The notes under the pieces: generated by a model
Told to the model about the DNA's origin: nothing
Databases searched by the model: none
What the model saw: only the letters and a program-made list of their open reading frames with translations
NCBI GenBank assembly: GCA_021648025.1
Contig: JAKITO010000001.1
Location: 1-64,000, forward strand
Source of the DNA: Paracoccaceae bacterium
Lineage (GTDB): Bacteria > Pseudomonadota > Alphaproteobacteria > Rhodobacterales > Rhodobacteraceae
Length of the DNA: 64,000 nt
Reading direction: 5' to 3'
Program-made: the position numbers and the translations under genes
In this document: piece after piece, positions 45,739 to 53,512 of the stretch
Numbering within the stretch: position 1 is the stretch's first letter
How the letters are laid out: each line of letters starts with the position of its first letter

Positions 45739-46317
45739 ATGCCCAAAGTGAACAAAGCAGTGCTTGATTTCCTGCTGACCCGGCGGTCGCGCCCTGCCAA
45801 AACACTGGTGGCGCCCGCCCCGACCCGGGCGCAATTGGGTCCGATCCTGCAAGCGGCGGCGCGCAGCCCGGATCATGGCAAGCTTGAGCCGTGGCGCTTT
45901 GTGGTGATCGAACGCGGCGCGATGGCCCGGTTGGCTGATCTGGCCGAGGCATGCGGTGTGCGGTTGGGCAAAACTGAGCAGGAGATCGCCAAGGGTCGGT
46001 CTCAGTTTGACATGGGGGTACTGGCTGTGGCGGTGATCGAGGTTCAGATGCCGTCTGAAAAAGTGCCCGCGATTGAGCAGAGTTACAGCGCCGGAGCGGT
46101 TTGTCTGGCGCTGCTGAATGGGGCTCTTGCATCGGGCTGGGGGGCTAACTGGCTGAGTGGGTGGATGACCCATGACCCGGAATTCTGCCGTCAGGGGCTG
46201 GGATTGGAAGACCACGAACGCATTGCCGGGCTGATCCATATCGCGACCCAAGGGGTGCGGCCCCCGGAACGGCCCCGGCCCGACATGGACGCCAAAACGA
46301 AATGGATAAGCATATGA
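45739..46317 (+). CDS. Nitroreductase family protein (YdjA-like)
   Basis: The 192-aa flavoprotein has the TRRSRPAKTLVAPAP start, ARSPDHGKLEPWRFVVIE near 41-58 for FMN binding, and ALLNGALASGWGANWLSGWM near 123-142. The size and motifs match small YdjA-type nitroreductases with broad NAD(P)H-dependent reduction. Its stop overlaps the next gene. Confidence 0.88.
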   Translation: MPKVNKAVLDFLLTRRSRPAKTLVAPAPTRAQLGPILQAAARSPDHGKLEPWRFVVIERGAMARLADLAEACGVRLGKTEQEIAKGRSQFDMGVLAVAVIEVQMPSEKVPAIEQSYSAGAVCLALLNGALASGWGANWLSGWMTHDPEFCRQGLGLEDHERIAGLIHIATQGVRPPERPRPDMDAKTKWISI

Positions 46318-47006
46318 TATTCAAGGCATTTTTTATGGCATTGGGGCAATTCGGCGACCCGCGATTTCGCCGGGTTCTGGGCCTGGGCATTGTATTGACC
46401 TTCGCCCTTTTGGTGGCCAGCTATGCCGGTCTTTTGTGGGTCATTTCCGCGTTTGTCGGCGATGAATTTACCTTGCCGATATTGGGAGAGGTCCGCTGGG
46501 TCAGTGACCTGCTTAGTTTTTCATCAATCTTCCTGATGTTCTTTTTGTCGATCTTTCTGATGGTGCCGGTGGCGTCGGCCATCACCTCGTTGTTTCTGGA
46601 CGAAGTGGCGCAGGCGGTCGAGGATCGCCATTATCCGCATTTACCGGGCGTGCCAGGTGTCAGTTTTGGCGACGCCTTGCGTGACACCATCAATTTCCTC
46701 GGGCTGTTGATTGCCGCGAACCTGTTGGCGATCATCCTTTATGTGTTCTTTGTCCCGGCCGCATTGTTTATTTTCTGGGGCCTGAACGGGTTTTTGCTGG
46801 GGCGGGAATATTTCATGCTGGCCGCGATGCGCCGGATTGGCCGCGAGGGCGCCAAAGAGCTGCGCTCAAAGCATATGGGCAAGGTGTGGATGGCCGGGAT
46901 TCTGATGGCGATGCCGTTGTCGGTGCCTTTGCTTAACCTATTTGTCCCAATCCTGGGGGCTGCGACATTTACCCATTTATATCATATGCTTGAAGACCAA
47001 TCTTAA
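46314..47006 (+). CDS. EI24/CysZ-like membrane protein
   Basis: The 230-aa product begins MIFKAFFMALGQFGDPRFRR and has four strong membrane segments; ITSLFLDEVAQAVEDRHYPH near 89-108 is the EI24-domain hallmark. CysZ, a family relative, passes sulfate. The ATG at 46314 gives an ATGA overlap with the nitroreductase; the ATG at 46302 is an alternative. It converges with the GH25 gene with a four-base overlap. Confidence 0.85.
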   Translation: MIFKAFFMALGQFGDPRFRRVLGLGIVLTFALLVASYAGLLWVISAFVGDEFTLPILGEVRWVSDLLSFSSIFLMFFLSIFLMVPVASAITSLFLDEVAQAVEDRHYPHLPGVPGVSFGDALRDTINFLGLLIAANLLAIILYVFFVPAALFIFWGLNGFLLGREYFMLAAMRRIGREGAKELRSKHMGKVWMAGILMAMPLSVPLLNLFVPILGAATFTHLYHMLEDQS

Positions 47007-47833
47007 ATCGGATCGGCCCACAACAACCAGGCCTCCGGGGTGCCACGGAACACGTTCAAATCAACCTTGCCGTCGATGCCGGGCACCAGACCGGTGCCGG
47101 AATACTGCCAGAAGGTCCAACCTGCGCCCGGGTATACTTTGCTTGGGTGGCCGGCCACCGACCGGAGCCAGAATTCGGTGCCGCCAAGACGTCCGATCCC
47201 GGTTTCGCGAAAGAAATCAACTGTGGTGTAAACCACTGGCCGACGACCGTAATGCGCCTCAAGAATATCAAGAAAGCGCCGCGCTTCGGCGCGGATCTTG
47301 GCACCTTCCGGTCTCAGGCGGCAGGTCTTTGATTTTGGCGTCCATTCCATGTCCAGAACATGCGGCAGGGCCGAGGCATCGCGCGGCACGTGTTTGATGA
47401 ACCAGCGCGCCTGTTCGGCGGCGGGGCGGCAGAAAAAGAAATAGTGGTAGGCGCTGCGTTTTACCCCGGCGGCTTTGGCCTCTTGCCAATGGATGGCGAA
47501 TTTGGGGTCGGCCAGATCACCGCCTTCGGTGGCTTTCATAAAGGCAAAACTGACCCCGGCGGCTTTGGCAGTGGCCCAGTTGATATCGCCCTGCCAGCGT
47601 GACACGTCTATGCCGTGGATCGGATACGACCACGGGCGCTGTGCGGTCCATTCATGCGGGTCATCATCGCCAAATCTGGGATATTTGACCAGGGCTGCAA
47701 TTTCGGCAGGGTCCGACAGGACCGGCTGTGCCAGGGGCAGGGGCAGGGCGGCAGGAACAGGAACAGGCTCAGGGCGCGCACAGCCCGTCACCAGGGCACC
47801 AACCAGTGTGATGCGGGCCAATTGGCCGATCAC
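47003..47833 (-). CDS. GH25 muramidase-like lipoprotein
   Basis: The 276-aa product starts at GTG 47833 with a lipoprotein signal ending in LVTGC (cysteine near residue 18), then a proline-rich linker. The GH25 domain follows: GIDVSRWQGDINWATAKAAG near 75-94, KATEGGDLADPKF, and VLDMEWTPKS holding the catalytic Asp-Glu pair. It would cut the MurNAc-GlcNAc bond in peptidoglycan from the periplasm. A TTG at 47860 is a possible longer start. Confidence 0.87.
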   Translation of the reverse strand: MIGQLARITLVGALVTGCARPEPVPVPAALPLPLAQPVLSDPAEIAALVKYPRFGDDDPHEWTAQRPWSYPIHGIDVSRWQGDINWATAKAAGVSFAFMKATEGGDLADPKFAIHWQEAKAAGVKRSAYHYFFFCRPAAEQARWFIKHVPRDASALPHVLDMEWTPKSKTCRLRPEGAKIRAEARRFLDILEAHYGRRPVVYTTVDFFRETGIGRLGGTEFWLRSVAGHPSKVYPGAGWTFWQYSGTGLVPGIDGKVDLNVFRGTPEAWLLWADPI

Positions 47834-47843
47834 TGAGTCCAGC

Positions 47844-48101
47844 TCACTTTTGCCAGCCAAGATCAGAGATGCCGATCCAGCCGGACAGGATGATGCCCGA
47901 TATGATCAGCCACAAAACGGCGGCGATAACGGTGGTAATGATCGCCTTTTTCTTCAGGTGGTGATGTTCGGGCGCGCCGGCATGGGTGCCGGGGGTAATC
48001 TGGTTCAAATCGCCCTGGGTCTGTATGCGGATCGGCAGGGCGATGAAAAAGGTCAAGAACCAAATGACGATGTATAGGACAATTGCCGAGGTGATGGCCA
48101 T
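47844..48101 (-). CDS. DUF1467 family membrane protein
   Basis: The 85-aa product has two membrane segments (about 4-24 and 52-74) and the conserved WFLTFFIALPIRIQTQGD of DUF1467. It is common beside mce in Rhodobacteraceae, and mce is its upstream neighbour here. The role is unknown. Confidence 0.87.
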   Translation of the reverse strand: MAITSAIVLYIVIWFLTFFIALPIRIQTQGDLNQITPGTHAGAPEHHHLKKKAIITTVIAAVLWLIISGIILSGWIGISDLGWQK

Positions 48102-48174
48102 GGGGGGATCCTGTCTGGTTTGGTCTGCACCTTAAAATAGGGTGCTTGGGGCAAAGGTAAAGGCAGGGTTGCGA

Positions 48175-48579
48175 TCAGGCCTGCTCAAGTTCGATCAGAC
48201 AGCCCTGAAAATCCTTGGGATGCAGGAATAATACCGGCTTGCCGTGGGCGCCGATTTTGGGGTCGCCGCCCCCCAGTACCCGCGCGCCCTGGGATAACAA
48301 ATGATCGCGGGCGGCGATGATATCGTCAACTTCGTAACAGATGTGGTGCATGCCGCCACTGGGGTTTTTGGCCAGAAAGGCGGTGATCGGGCTGTTGTCG
48401 CCCAAGGGATACAAGAGTTCGATCTTGGTGTTGGGCAAGTCGATGAATACCACGGTGACCCCGTGGGCGGGTTCGTCCTTGGGCGGGCCGACCTTGGCCC
48501 CCAGGGTCGCGCGGTATTGCGCAGCGGCCGCGTCAAGGTCAGGAACGGCAATGGCGACATGGTTCAGACGGCCAATCAT
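48175..48579 (-). CDS. mce: Methylmalonyl-CoA epimerase
   Basis: The 134-aa product is a glyoxalase-fold epimerase: MIGRLNHVAIAVPDL gives metal ligand H7, GGMHHICYEVDD near 74-85 gives the second histidine, and a late glutamate in CLIELEQA completes the site. It interconverts R and S methylmalonyl-CoA on the propionyl-CoA to succinyl-CoA route. AcuI and MmsA products feed this path. Confidence 0.93.
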   Translation of the reverse strand: MIGRLNHVAIAVPDLDAAAAQYRATLGAKVGPPKDEPAHGVTVVFIDLPNTKIELLYPLGDNSPITAFLAKNPSGGMHHICYEVDDIIAARDHLLSQGARVLGGGDPKIGAHGKPVLFLHPKDFQGCLIELEQA

Positions 48580-48725
48580 GATGAAAATCCTTTAAGCTAT
48601 TCAGACCCAGCTTATGCGCGTGAGGGCGCGCGGCAACAAGTGCGCAAATTAGCCACCCGCGTTAACCGCTTGTTAGCCATCCAGCGCTAGCCTGATCCTT
48701 GTCTGCTGATGAAAGGAGACCGCCC

Positions 48726-49445
48726 GTGGATGATAGAGACCCCTTTGCTGCCACCAACCGGCTGCCCACTCCCAACCGGCCTTTGCTGGGCCTGACCATT
48801 TTGGTGGTCGAAGACAGCCGTTTTGCCTGCGAGGCGATGCGCCTGTTGTGTTTACGATCCGGTGCGCGGATCAGGCGGGCGGATTGCCTGAAATCGGCGC
48901 GTCGCCATTTACAAACCTACCGCCCGTCGGTGATTGTTGTCGATCTTGGCCTGCCTGACGGATCGGGCGTGGACCTGATTGCAGAGCTGGCGGAGACTGT
49001 GCCGCGGGTTTCGGTCATTCTGGGAACGTCAGGCGATGATTTCGGCCAACAGGCGGCGATTGCGGCTGGCGCCGACGGGTTCCTGAACAAACCGGTGTCG
49101 TCCTTGGCTGCTTTTCAACACGAAGTGCTGTCGCGCCTGCCTGCCGACCGTCAGCCGGTTGGCCCAAGGGTTGTTTCGGACGAGGTAATTCAACCGGATC
49201 AGATGGCTTATCAGGATGACATGGCGCATGTGGCAGATGTCCTGAGCGAACGGGATGACGAACAAGTGCTGGACTATGTTGCACAATTCCTTGGTGGTGT
49301 GGCGCGAAGCGCGCATGATACGGCTTTGGCGGATGCGGCGGCGAGACTGGCACGTTCACGTGCCAGCGGTGCGCCTGTGGCGACGGACACGGCACGCATT
49401 GCCGGGCTGGTACAACAACGGCTGGAACAGAAAAGGGCGATATAA
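48726..49445 (+). CDS. Response-regulator receiver protein without output domain
   Basis: The 239-aa product has a receiver domain from about 24 to 140: ILVVEDSR, the phospho-acceptor in VIVVDLGLPDGSGVDL, and FLNKPVSS with the conserved lysine. The C-terminal 90 residues are helical and resemble no DNA-binding domain; a phosphotransfer-like or dimerisation role is possible. GTG 48726 is preferred because AAGGAG lies eight bases upstream, inside the longer TTG frame. No histidine kinase is nearby. Confidence 0.82.
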   Translation: MDDRDPFAATNRLPTPNRPLLGLTILVVEDSRFACEAMRLLCLRSGARIRRADCLKSARRHLQTYRPSVIVVDLGLPDGSGVDLIAELAETVPRVSVILGTSGDDFGQQAAIAAGADGFLNKPVSSLAAFQHEVLSRLPADRQPVGPRVVSDEVIQPDQMAYQDDMAHVADVLSERDDEQVLDYVAQFLGGVARSAHDTALADAAARLARSRASGAPVATDTARIAGLVQQRLEQKRAI

Positions 49446-49446
49446 A

Positions 49447-49593
49447 ATGATTGCAACTTTTATGATTGCACTTTGTGCGCTGGCTATTGCGCTTTATGTT
49501 CAGGCGCGACTTGCGGCGCGGGAAATCCGGCGACATCGTGGGATGAGTGATATGCCTCCGGCTCGGAAACTGGTGTTGAAACACAAATTTTGA
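49447..49593 (+). CDS. 48-aa single-pass membrane peptide
   Basis: The frame reads MIATFMIALCALAIALYVQA, then a basic stretch RLAAREIRRHRG and a tail ending KLVLKHKF. One N-terminal membrane helix followed by a positively charged segment gives an N-out topology. AAGGG lies about ten bases before the ATG, and the start is one base after the receiver gene stop, so it is probably cotranscribed with it. No function is known. Confidence 0.55.
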   Translation: MIATFMIALCALAIALYVQARLAAREIRRHRGMSDMPPARKLVLKHKF

Positions 49594-49706
49594 GGCGCGC
49601 CCAAAGGGGATTGGCATGCTTTTGGGACTGCTGACGCGGCGCGCAGGAATACTCCACGACTGAATTCCTGGTGCCAATCAACTATCCAGCGCGCTGAAGG
49701 CGCTCC

Positions 49707-49947
49707 TTATTTCGTCTTCACCAATTCCGTCTTCACCAATTCCGCCTTTACTGCGCCAAACAGGGTGCGGATCGCACCCATTTTGGCGCTATAATGCAGT
49801 GATGCGGCGATGCGGGTCTGGCGGATTAAACCGGCGCGGCGCAGGGTTATCAGATAGATTTGCCTTGAGTGACAGCGCCCTGGCAATCTGTCCGGCGACT
49901 ACGGCGCCGGGGGAATGGCGCACCAGCGGGCGAAACAGCTCAATCCG
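49707..49947 (-). pseudogene. Decayed ArsR-family regulator
   Basis: The minus strand from about 49947 encodes LFRPLVRHSPGAVVAGQIAR then ALSLKAN, typical of the first helices of an ArsR winged HTH. The frame then breaks (AAGGCAAATCTATCTGATAA). In another frame it resumes as TLRRAGLIRQTRIAASLHYS then AKMGAIRTLFGAVKAELVKT and a TAA at 49707-49709. About eleven bases of the recognition-helix region appear lost, and the 5' end is cut off by the stop of the adjacent binding-protein gene. It is the only gene content in the 346-bp gap. Confidence 0.7.
49711..49742. repeat. 15-bp tandem duplication inside the ArsR remnant
   Basis: CGTCTTCACCAATTC occurs twice in tandem on the plus strand. On the minus strand it is an in-frame duplication giving ELVKTELVKT at the C-terminus of the former regulator. 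Confidence 0.85.
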
Positions 49948-51757
49948 CCTGATACCACCAGACCTCGGGCAGGAAACCGGAGCGGTCGCCATAGATTGGC
50001 AGGTAATCGGGATATTGCAGGTGGCGATCATGGGCGATGCGGCCCACGTCGGATTTCCAGATCGGAATCACATAACGCCCGGTGGTCAGTAGCCGGTCCA
50101 GCGCCTTTACCGCAGCCGTGAAATCCAGGTTGTCTTGCGAGGTCAGCATCGTGTCGATCATCGCATCCACAGCGGGCGACTTCAGCCCCATCAGGTTGCG
50201 TCCCCCCGGCGCATCCGCCGCGTCGCTGCCCCAGTAAAGCCGCTGTTCGTTGCCCGGAGACAAGGACAGATCGCGTCGAAAGTTGGTCATGTCAAAGTCA
50301 AACGCACTGACCCGCGCAGTATATTGCGCATTGTCCACGGTTTCGACATTTGCCGTCATCCCCAACCGTTTCAGTGCGCGGATATAGATGTCCATCACGG
50401 TCTGCATTCCGGTATTTCCCTTGCGCAGCAGCACCTGAAAGGTGAACGCCTGACCGGCGTCATTGCGCAGTTGGCCGTCCTTTACATGCCATCCCGCCTC
50501 TTTCAGCATCGCCACTGCTGCACGCAGGCCCGCGCGGTTGCGCGCAGTGCCGTCACTTTGAGGCAGGACATACCCGCCAACAGCCCCCGGCAGCAGTTCA
50601 TCCGCAAACGGTGCAAGCAGGGCCTGCACCCTGGCGGTGGCCGGACCAGAAGACATGGCCAGTCCTGACCCGGAATAATACGAGGCGATGCGCGGTTGCG
50701 CCCCACCGGTAATGGTCTCGTTGATGAACTCGAAATTGAACGCCAAAAGCATCGCCTCGCGTACCCGCCAATCATCAAACGGCGCGCGCCGGGTGTTCAT
50801 TACCAGACCGGTCATGCCCGAGGGGCGTTGATGCGGGATTTCGGATTTGACAATATCGCCGTTTTGGGCGGCAGGAAAATCATACTGGTTTGCCCATTTA
50901 TCCGCATTGCCTTCGCGGATGATGGTAAGTTCCCCGGCCTTGAACGCCTCAAACAGCACCGTGTTGTCGCCAAAGAACTCGATCCTGATTTCATCGAAAT
51001 TCCGGGTGCCGCGTCTGAGCGGTAAATCGCGCGCCCAATAGTCCGGGTTGCGGCGCAGGGCGACATAGCGGCCCACTTCAAAATTCTCGACCACATAGGC
51101 GCCGGTGCCGATGGGGATATCCTCAAGCACTCCGGCGGTGAAATCCTTGCCCTCCCATTGGGCTTTCTTCAGGATCGGACGCAGGCCCGCAATCAACGCC
51201 AGTTCGCGGTCGGTTTCGTTGAAAGTAATGCGCAAGGACCGCGCCCCGGTGGCTTTGATTTCAGCGATCTTACCCCACAGGCCGCGATAGCGCAGGTTGC
51301 CTTTGGTGCCGAGAGTTTCAAACGACCAGATCACATCTTCGACCGTCACAGGGGTGCCATCTGCGAATCGGGCCGCCTCGCGTAGGGTGAATTCGACCCA
51401 GGACCGGTCTTCTGGCACGTCAATTGATTCGGCCAGAAGGCCGTAAAGTGTAAATGGTTCGTCGCCGGAACGACCCATTAATGACTCGTAACCCCAATGC
51501 CTCCACTGCCACGGGACGGTGCCTTTTTGCACAAAAGGGTTAAGGGAATTGAACCCCCCAGTGTTGCCAAACACGATCCGCCCGCCTTTGGGGGCATCAG
51601 GGTTGGCATAGGGCAGAGACACAAAATCATGTGGCAAGGCAGGGGTGCCATACATAGCTATGCCATGAACCGATTCTGCCGGGGCGGCTGAGGCGGCTAG
51701 AATCGCAGTGAGTCCGGCCATAAGTGTGCGACGAAATTGGAAATTAACTGGTGCCAT
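49940..51757 (-). CDS. ABC transporter substrate-binding protein, family 5 (YejA-like), orphan
   Basis: The 605-aa product has a signal peptide, MAPVNFQFRRTLMAGLTAIL followed by AASAAPA, and family-5 features: HGIAMYGTPALPHDFVSLPY near 31-50, YESLMGRSGDEPF near 88-100, and YGDRSGFLPEVWWYQAD at the end. It is closest in style to YejA-type peptide-binding proteins (about 600 aa). No permease or ATPase gene is adjacent, so it is an orphan binding protein that must use an importer encoded elsewhere. Confidence 0.9.
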   Translation of the reverse strand: MAPVNFQFRRTLMAGLTAILAASAAPAESVHGIAMYGTPALPHDFVSLPYANPDAPKGGRIVFGNTGGFNSLNPFVQKGTVPWQWRHWGYESLMGRSGDEPFTLYGLLAESIDVPEDRSWVEFTLREAARFADGTPVTVEDVIWSFETLGTKGNLRYRGLWGKIAEIKATGARSLRITFNETDRELALIAGLRPILKKAQWEGKDFTAGVLEDIPIGTGAYVVENFEVGRYVALRRNPDYWARDLPLRRGTRNFDEIRIEFFGDNTVLFEAFKAGELTIIREGNADKWANQYDFPAAQNGDIVKSEIPHQRPSGMTGLVMNTRRAPFDDWRVREAMLLAFNFEFINETITGGAQPRIASYYSGSGLAMSSGPATARVQALLAPFADELLPGAVGGYVLPQSDGTARNRAGLRAAVAMLKEAGWHVKDGQLRNDAGQAFTFQVLLRKGNTGMQTVMDIYIRALKRLGMTANVETVDNAQYTARVSAFDFDMTNFRRDLSLSPGNEQRLYWGSDAADAPGGRNLMGLKSPAVDAMIDTMLTSQDNLDFTAAVKALDRLLTTGRYVIPIWKSDVGRIAHDRHLQYPDYLPIYGDRSGFLPEVWWYQAD

Positions 51758-51836
51758 TTTGTAAACAATCCTGCTTCGACCTTATTTTGTTAATCCTTAC
51801 GCTAACGAGGGATTCATGTCTTTTCAAACTTTTAGC

Positions 51837-51865
51837 TTGGATAGTTCATCAGGATTGGCTATAAA
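51837..51865 (+). promoter_or_regulatory. Sigma-70-like promoter for the candidate sRNA
   Basis: TTGGAT (51837-51842) and TATAAA (51860-51865) are separated by exactly 17 bases. Transcription would begin near 51872 and end at the terminator at 51947. Confidence 0.55.
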
Positions 51866-51871
51866 GACTTC

Positions 51872-51947
51872 ACTGCTCGATAGGTTTCTTGCCTGTATGA
51901 AACCTGCCTCAATAACTTAACGCCCGCTTCGTGCGGGCGTTTTTTTT
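51872..51947 (+). ncRNA. Candidate small RNA of about 76 nt
   Basis: After a well-spaced promoter comes a hairpin with a perfect seven-base stem, AGGTTTC (51882-51888) / GAAACCT (51899-51905). A short single-stranded stretch CTGCCTCAATAACTT and an intrinsic terminator follow. No reading frame of useful length lies between promoter and terminator, and no gene on the plus strand precedes this terminator, because the neighbouring binding-protein gene is on the minus strand. It could alternatively be the leader of bdhA with a transcription attenuator. Confidence 0.5.
51919..51947 (+). terminator. Strong intrinsic terminator
   Basis: CGCCCGC (51921-51927) pairs with GCGGGCG (51933-51939) around TTCGT. 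The stem is extended by AA/TT and followed by eight T. It is the strongest Rho-independent terminator seen in the window. Confidence 0.9.
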
Positions 51948-51991
51948 GGGGTTTGATATCGCACTCAGATAGCGAACAGAAAGGACGTCAC

Positions 51992-52765
51992 ATGGTTCTG
52001 GCCGGAAAAACCGCCGTAATCACCGGGTCGAATTCGGGCATTGGTCTGGGGGTGGCGTTTGCATTGGCGCGGGCCGGGGCGGATGTGGTTCTGAATTCCT
52101 TTACTGACCGCGATGAAGATCACGCATTGGCCGCCAAAATCGCCACCGAAACCGGGGTGACCGCGCGCTATATCAAGGCGGACATGTCCAAAGGCAACGA
52201 GTGCCGGGAATTGATCGAAGCGGCCGGGCGCTGCGATATTCTGGTCAACAACGCAGGTATCCAGCATGTTGCCCCGATTGACGCGTTTCCAACCGAGAAA
52301 TGGGATGCGATCATCGCCATCAATCTTAGTTCTGCGTTTCACACCACCGCCGTCGCCTTGCCTAAAATGCGCGAGCGGGGCTGGGGCCGGGTGGTGAATA
52401 TCGCCTCGGCCCATGGTCTGACGGCGTCGCCGTTTAAGGCCGCGTATATCGCGGCCAAACACGGGCTGGTCGGGTTAAGCAAAACCACCGCGCTGGAAAC
52501 CGCAGAGGAACCGATTACGGCCAACGCAATCTGCCCCGGTTATGTTCTCACTCCGCTGGTCGAAGCCCAGATTCCCGACACTATGGCGAAATACGGCATG
52601 GGCCGCGAAGAGGTCATCAAAAAGGTGATGCTGGAACGCCAACCCAGCCGCGAATTTGCCACCGTAGAACAAATCGGCGGCACCACGGTGTTCTTGTGCT
52701 CAGACGTTGCCGCCCAAATCACCGGCACCACAATCTCGGTCGATGGCGGCTGGACAGCCCTATAA
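51992..52765 (+). CDS. bdhA: 3-hydroxybutyrate dehydrogenase (SDR family)
   Basis: The 257-aa SDR has TGSNSGIG at 11-18, NNAGIQHV near 85-92, NIASAHGL with the catalytic serine near 137-144, and YIAAKHG with Tyr/Lys near 152-158. QHVAPI and the tail VDGGWTAL match bacterial D-beta-hydroxybutyrate dehydrogenase, which links PHB breakdown to acetoacetate with NAD. AAAGGA precedes the ATG at 51992. The 3' end overlaps the converging DUF502 gene by six bases. Confidence 0.92.
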   Translation: MVLAGKTAVITGSNSGIGLGVAFALARAGADVVLNSFTDRDEDHALAAKIATETGVTARYIKADMSKGNECRELIEAAGRCDILVNNAGIQHVAPIDAFPTEKWDAIIAINLSSAFHTTAVALPKMRERGWGRVVNIASAHGLTASPFKAAYIAAKHGLVGLSKTTALETAEEPITANAICPGYVLTPLVEAQIPDTMAKYGMGREEVIKKVMLERQPSREFATVEQIGGTTVFLCSDVAAQITGTTISVDGGWTAL

Positions 52766-53440
52766 ATTTTCCGGCGGCGTTGTCGGGTCTTTGCCGTTGG
52801 GATAGACAAGCCCCGCCGAGATCACCAGCTTGGCGGCGTCTTCGACAGACATTTCCAGTTCGATCACGTCTTCTTCTGGAAAGAACAACAAAAAGCCAGA
52901 AGTCGGGTTGGGGGTGGTTGGAATAAAAACGCCGACCAGATAGCCACTGGTTTCGGCCTTTTTGGCCACTTCGCCTTTGGCCCGGATCGACACAAAGCCG
53001 ATGGCCCAGATGCCTTTGCGCGGATACTGGATCAGACAGGCCTTTTCAAACGAACGTTCGGACTGGGCAAACACGGTTTCCGATATCTGTTTGATGCCGG
53101 AATAGATGGTGCGCACCACGGGCATGCGGCTGACCAGGCTTTCACCAAACAGGATCATTGACCGCCCAATGATGCCTTTGGCAATCCAGCCGGTAAAGAT
53201 GGTGAATACCAGGAAAAAGATGACGCCGACGCCGCGCAGGTTGATGCCGATGTATTCTTCGGGCCGGATGGTTTTTGGCACCAGAGGCAACACAACTCCG
53301 TCGATCCAGCCAATCACCGACCAGATCAGCCAGATCGTAAGACCCACAGGCGCGATCACCACCAGACCCGTCAGAAACGAGGCCCGCAGGCTGCCAAGCA
53401 GTGTGCGGCGGGGTGGTTTGGGGTCAAATGGGGTGGTCAT
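52760..53440 (-). CDS. DUF502 family membrane protein
   Basis: The 226-aa product has two membrane segments (about 19-40 and 66-87) and the DUF502 pattern: LRASFLTGLVVIAPVGLTIW, PVVRTIYSGIKQISETVF near 125-142, and VGVFIPTTPNPTSGFLLFFP near 184-203. The function is unknown. The ATG at 53440 is used; a longer frame to 53497 is unlikely. Confidence 0.87.
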   Translation of the reverse strand: MTTPFDPKPPRRTLLGSLRASFLTGLVVIAPVGLTIWLIWSVIGWIDGVVLPLVPKTIRPEEYIGINLRGVGVIFFLVFTIFTGWIAKGIIGRSMILFGESLVSRMPVVRTIYSGIKQISETVFAQSERSFEKACLIQYPRKGIWAIGFVSIRAKGEVAKKAETSGYLVGVFIPTTPNPTSGFLLFFPEEDVIELEMSVEDAAKLVISAGLVYPNGKDPTTPPENL

Positions 53441-53512
53441 TTGCGGGTTTTCCGTTCTGCATCTTTTGCAAGTAAGGGCAATGGGACCGGGCTGCAATGG
53501 GTTGGTCGTGGA

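Noticed and set aside
49610-49680. tRNA-like stretch with CCA near an inverted pair
   Set aside because: No T-loop TTCGAxxC, no anticodon stem of the right size and no seven-base acceptor stem could be formed on either strand.
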